The notes under the pieces: model-generated
Databases searched by the model: none
Told to the model about the DNA's origin: nothing
The model's input: only the letters and a program-made list of their open reading frames with translations
IMG/VR virus record: IMGVR_UViG_3300030117_001489
Location: 1 to 32,886 of that record
Reading direction: 5' to 3' (one strand)
DNA from: a virus
DNA length: 32,886 nt
In this document: positions 31,300 through 32,886 of the stretch, one piece after another
Layout of the letters: each line of letters opens with the position of its first letter
Numbering within the stretch: position 1 is the first letter of the stretch
Made by a program: the position numbers and the translations under genes

Positions 31300-32234
31300 T
31301 AGTTAGCCCTTACATTGCTAGAACTTCTTGAATTACCTGTGTAGGGTATGTAGGTTGATCTAACATACTCAAATTTATTTACTAGGAGTGTCTGCATATT
31401 TTTAATGCCTTGTTCAAACCTAGCAAAAGCTATACCGTACTGTTGTGATTCACCACGATACTGATATATGTAAGACACAGCACCATCTATAACTATAGGC
31501 GTAAATCTATCGGGTATAGATGTAGTATCTCCGTGTGCAGACAAGTCACTAGGAAAAGTAAAGTAGTCATACTTTAGTGTAAATTCTTTATCTGGGTATG
31601 GATACAACAAATAATTATTATCCAATGTTCTGGACACAAAAGATGGAGCATCACCTGAATCAAACTGTGCTACTTGAACACCGCTTGCATGTGCTGCCGC
31701 TGTTGTGCTTTCTGCTCCACGAGTACAGCCAGTAAGATCATTACCTAATATACCAGTGTAAGTTATAATCTCACTACCAATATATACTTTGCCCGTAGAG
31801 TCAAAGCCTGTTGTTGATGTTAGCGTTAGTGTCGTCACAGAATCAGAATGTGAACCGTTTAATGTTGTTGTTGTAATCTCGTCTTCCTGCGTAATAAAAT
31901 GATTTATGTATTCATTGTAGTCTAGTTTATCTAATCTACCACCAGAGATGGCGTTATCGCTATCTTTAACTATTCTAAATGTATTGTAGTCTACAGACTT
32001 AGCATCTGTTGGAATACTATAACGAACAGTACCCGGAACTAGTGTTTCAGTTTTAGTAGAGTGATTAAATGGGTAATTAAATTCACGTTGATTAATATAA
32101 CGAATGGCTTCATTAACAGCGTTCTGTGCTTGGACTTGAACACCACGTGCTGAAGTAAAATTAGCAGAAGTTAACTCTACTTCGTTTAATTTAACTAACA
32201 CTTTATTTGTTAATGTAAGAAATGTTTCAGCCAT
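31299..32234 (-). CDS. tail adaptor, T7 tubular A-like, with an inserted beta domain
   Basis: The first 115 residues fit tail tubular A or adaptor proteins that bind the portal ring. They have a helix rich in Leu and Glu (LTLTNKVLVKLNEVELTSANF), then VNEAIRYINQREFNYPFNH and VPGTVRYSIPTD. Residues about 121-190 hold an extra Thr/Ser-rich segment ending GKVYIGSEIITYTG, LTGCTRG and AAHASGVQV, a beta module seen in other phage tail proteins. The adaptor fold resumes from about 195 (SRTLDNNYLLYPYPDKEFTLKYDYF). It is transcribed from the right, after a hairpin behind the decoration gene. Confidence 0.78.
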   Translation of the reverse strand: MAETFLTLTNKVLVKLNEVELTSANFTSARGVQVQAQNAVNEAIRYINQREFNYPFNHSTKTETLVPGTVRYSIPTDAKSVDYNTFRIVKDSDNAISGGRLDKLDYNEYINHFITQEDEITTTTLNGSHSDSVTTLTLTSTTGFDSTGKVYIGSEIITYTGILGNDLTGCTRGAESTTAAAHASGVQVAQFDSGDAPSFVSRTLDNNYLLYPYPDKEFTLKYDYFTFPSDLSAHGDTTSIPDRFTPIVIDGAVSYIYQYRGESQQYGIAFARFEQGIKNMQTLLVNKFEYVRSTYIPYTGNSRSSSNVRAN

Positions 32235-32240
32235 TATCCA

Positions 32241-32279
32241 TCCTTAAAAGAGTTGGGAGGGCAGCTTATGCCGCCCCCC
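32241..32279 (-). terminator. weak rho-independent terminator between head and tail genes
   Basis: On the minus strand, GGGCGGC (complement of 32270-32276) pairs with GCTGCCC (complement of 32259-32265) around an ATAA loop. This gives a 7-pair stem with one G-U pair, followed by a short CTTTT run at 32246-32250. It lies in the 52-base gap between the decoration and tail adaptor genes. The short T run suggests partial termination, which would make capsid transcripts more abundant than tail transcripts. The same gap may hold a promoter for the tail genes, but I see none. Confidence 0.55.
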
Positions 32280-32286
32280 GTATTAG

Positions 32287-32781
32287 TTATGCAAGTTGGT
32301 CACGATCTACTTCGTCAGCACCAAGGGAGCCAACATCGTCAATGTCCATCAGGACAGCGTAACAACGCACCACACCTGCAGTAGTCGTACCTGTCATTGC
32401 TTGGAGCAGGATATCAATTGTATCTGCTGTTCCACCTACAATTACAGGATTAAAGGCTGCTGCTTGTGGTGAGTAATCACCAACTGATGCACCGTCAAAG
32501 TCAAAGCCGTCAACAAAGTTATCAACGTCACCACCCGTTACACCAAAGTCAAATGCAGTATCGGTGGACGTACCTGCGTGAGCAGTAGTCACCTCAAATC
32601 CTGCATGAAGGATCAGTGTGTTAGCTGGAACGGTAATAGCCTGAATAACGTCAGATGCTGCAAGTGCAGTACCTTTGCTAGATGCGGCTGTCGCAAAATT
32701 GACAGAGTTCTGGACATAGTAAGGTTTACGACCACGTGGCGTGTTGCCAGTTTGGGCGATAGAAAGATCAACTGTTGCCAT
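32287..32781 (-). CDS. putative capsid decoration / accessory head protein, 164 residues
   Basis: This gene directly follows the capsid gene, with a 14-base gap containing a strong GGGGGG ribosome-binding stretch, so high expression is likely. The product is small, Ala/Thr/Gly/Asp-rich, acidic and apparently all beta (PANTLILHAGFEVTTAH, then PVIVGGTADTIDILLQAMTG), ending DEVDRDQLA. Size, composition and position match decoration or head-stabilising proteins in other marine podoviruses. I could not assign a family, and a minor head protein is an alternative. Confidence 0.6.
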   Translation of the reverse strand: MATVDLSIAQTGNTPRGRKPYYVQNSVNFATAASSKGTALAASDVIQAITVPANTLILHAGFEVTTAHAGTSTDTAFDFGVTGGDVDNFVDGFDFDGASVGDYSPQAAAFNPVIVGGTADTIDILLQAMTGTTTAGVVRCYAVLMDIDDVGSLGADEVDRDQLA

Positions 32782-32795
32782 GATTTATTCCCCCC

Positions 32796-32886
32796 TTATA
32801 TACCAGACACATAAAACGCACGAGACAGAGCCTCTGGGCGTAGAATTTTGCGTCCATACAAATGCATACCACGAACAATGTCAGCA
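32796..32886 (-). CDS. C-terminal fragment of the probable major capsid protein (cut by window edge)
   Basis: Only the last 29 codons plus stop lie in the window. They read GMHLYGRKILRPEAL and end FYVSGI. A LYGRKI-RPEAL-like ending followed immediately by a decoration-type gene is typical of major capsid proteins in HMO-2011-like and N4-gp56-like phages, to my recollection. The identification rests on this short tail and on gene order, so it is tentative. Confidence 0.5.
   Translation of the reverse strand, partial: ADIVRGMHLYGRKILRPEALSRAFYVSGI

Noticed and set aside
1-32886. tRNA genes, rRNA, insertion sequences and toxin-antitoxin pairs.
   Set aside because: Reading both strands showed no cloverleaf with a plausible anticodon arm, no ribosomal motif, no transposase and no convincing two-gene toxin-antitoxin arrangement. 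Genes fill almost all the sequence, and no gap exceeds 70 bases.

Overview
This window is about 33 kb of a tailed double-stranded DNA phage, most likely a short-tailed podovirus of the marine HMO-2011 type. That type was first described on the SAR116 alphaproteobacterium Puniceispirillum, with relatives on SAR11 and Roseobacter-group hosts. The strongest marker is a family A DNA polymerase carrying a DnaJ-like CxxCxGxG zinc module between its exonuclease and polymerase domains, a known peculiarity of HMO-2011. Supporting traits are T7-like replication functions, a monomeric B12-dependent ribonucleotide reductase, MazG, DUF3310, T7-like tail tube proteins and an S74-chaperone tail fibre. No phage RNA polymerase, terminase or portal lies in the window. 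The host is inferred from gene content only. No host genes, tRNA, rRNA, CRISPR or insertion sequence was seen.

Layout. Bases 1-15022 are a tightly packed plus-strand early and replication block: small unknown or membrane genes (1-1089), a DUF932 protein, an unknown gene, an ADP-ribosylglycohydrolase and a tyrosine integrase (to 4045). After a short AT-rich gap come primase, replicative helicase, DNA polymerase, a candidate single-strand-binding protein, a Cas4/RecB-like Fe-S exonuclease and a T7 endonuclease I-like resolvase (4115-10342). Then come small genes, DUF3310, class II ribonucleotide reductase, more small genes, a GIY-YIG/T5orf172-like protein and MazG (to 15022). Most genes overlap by 1-26 bases and have Shine-Dalgarno sites. 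A bidirectional hairpin terminator at about 15004-15034 separates this block from the opposing one.

Bases 15037-32886 are a minus-strand structural block. In transcription order, from the right edge leftwards, it holds the capsid C-terminus (cut by the window), a candidate decoration protein, a weak terminator, tail tube A and B proteins, the tail fibre, four small tail-region genes, a holin-like or coiled-coil membrane peptide, a very repetitive Ala/Gln/Asn-rich virion protein, two small proteins and three large internal or ejection-type proteins.

How it works together. The early block would take nucleotides from the host (RNR, MazG), copy DNA with a split T7-style primase and helicase plus PolA, and process recombination intermediates (Fe-S exonuclease, endonuclease I). 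The integrase suggests a temperate option, though no repressor is visible. The late block builds the capsid, tail tube, fibre and ejection apparatus. The most interesting signals are: (1) a nearly unbroken 22-copy, 11-residue (hendecad) repeat with an almost invariant Asn in one virion protein; (2) an ADP-ribosylglycohydrolase in the same genome as a virion protein with weak ADP-ribosyltransferase-like motifs; (3) the zinc module inside the polymerase; and (4) an extra domain spliced into the tail adaptor.
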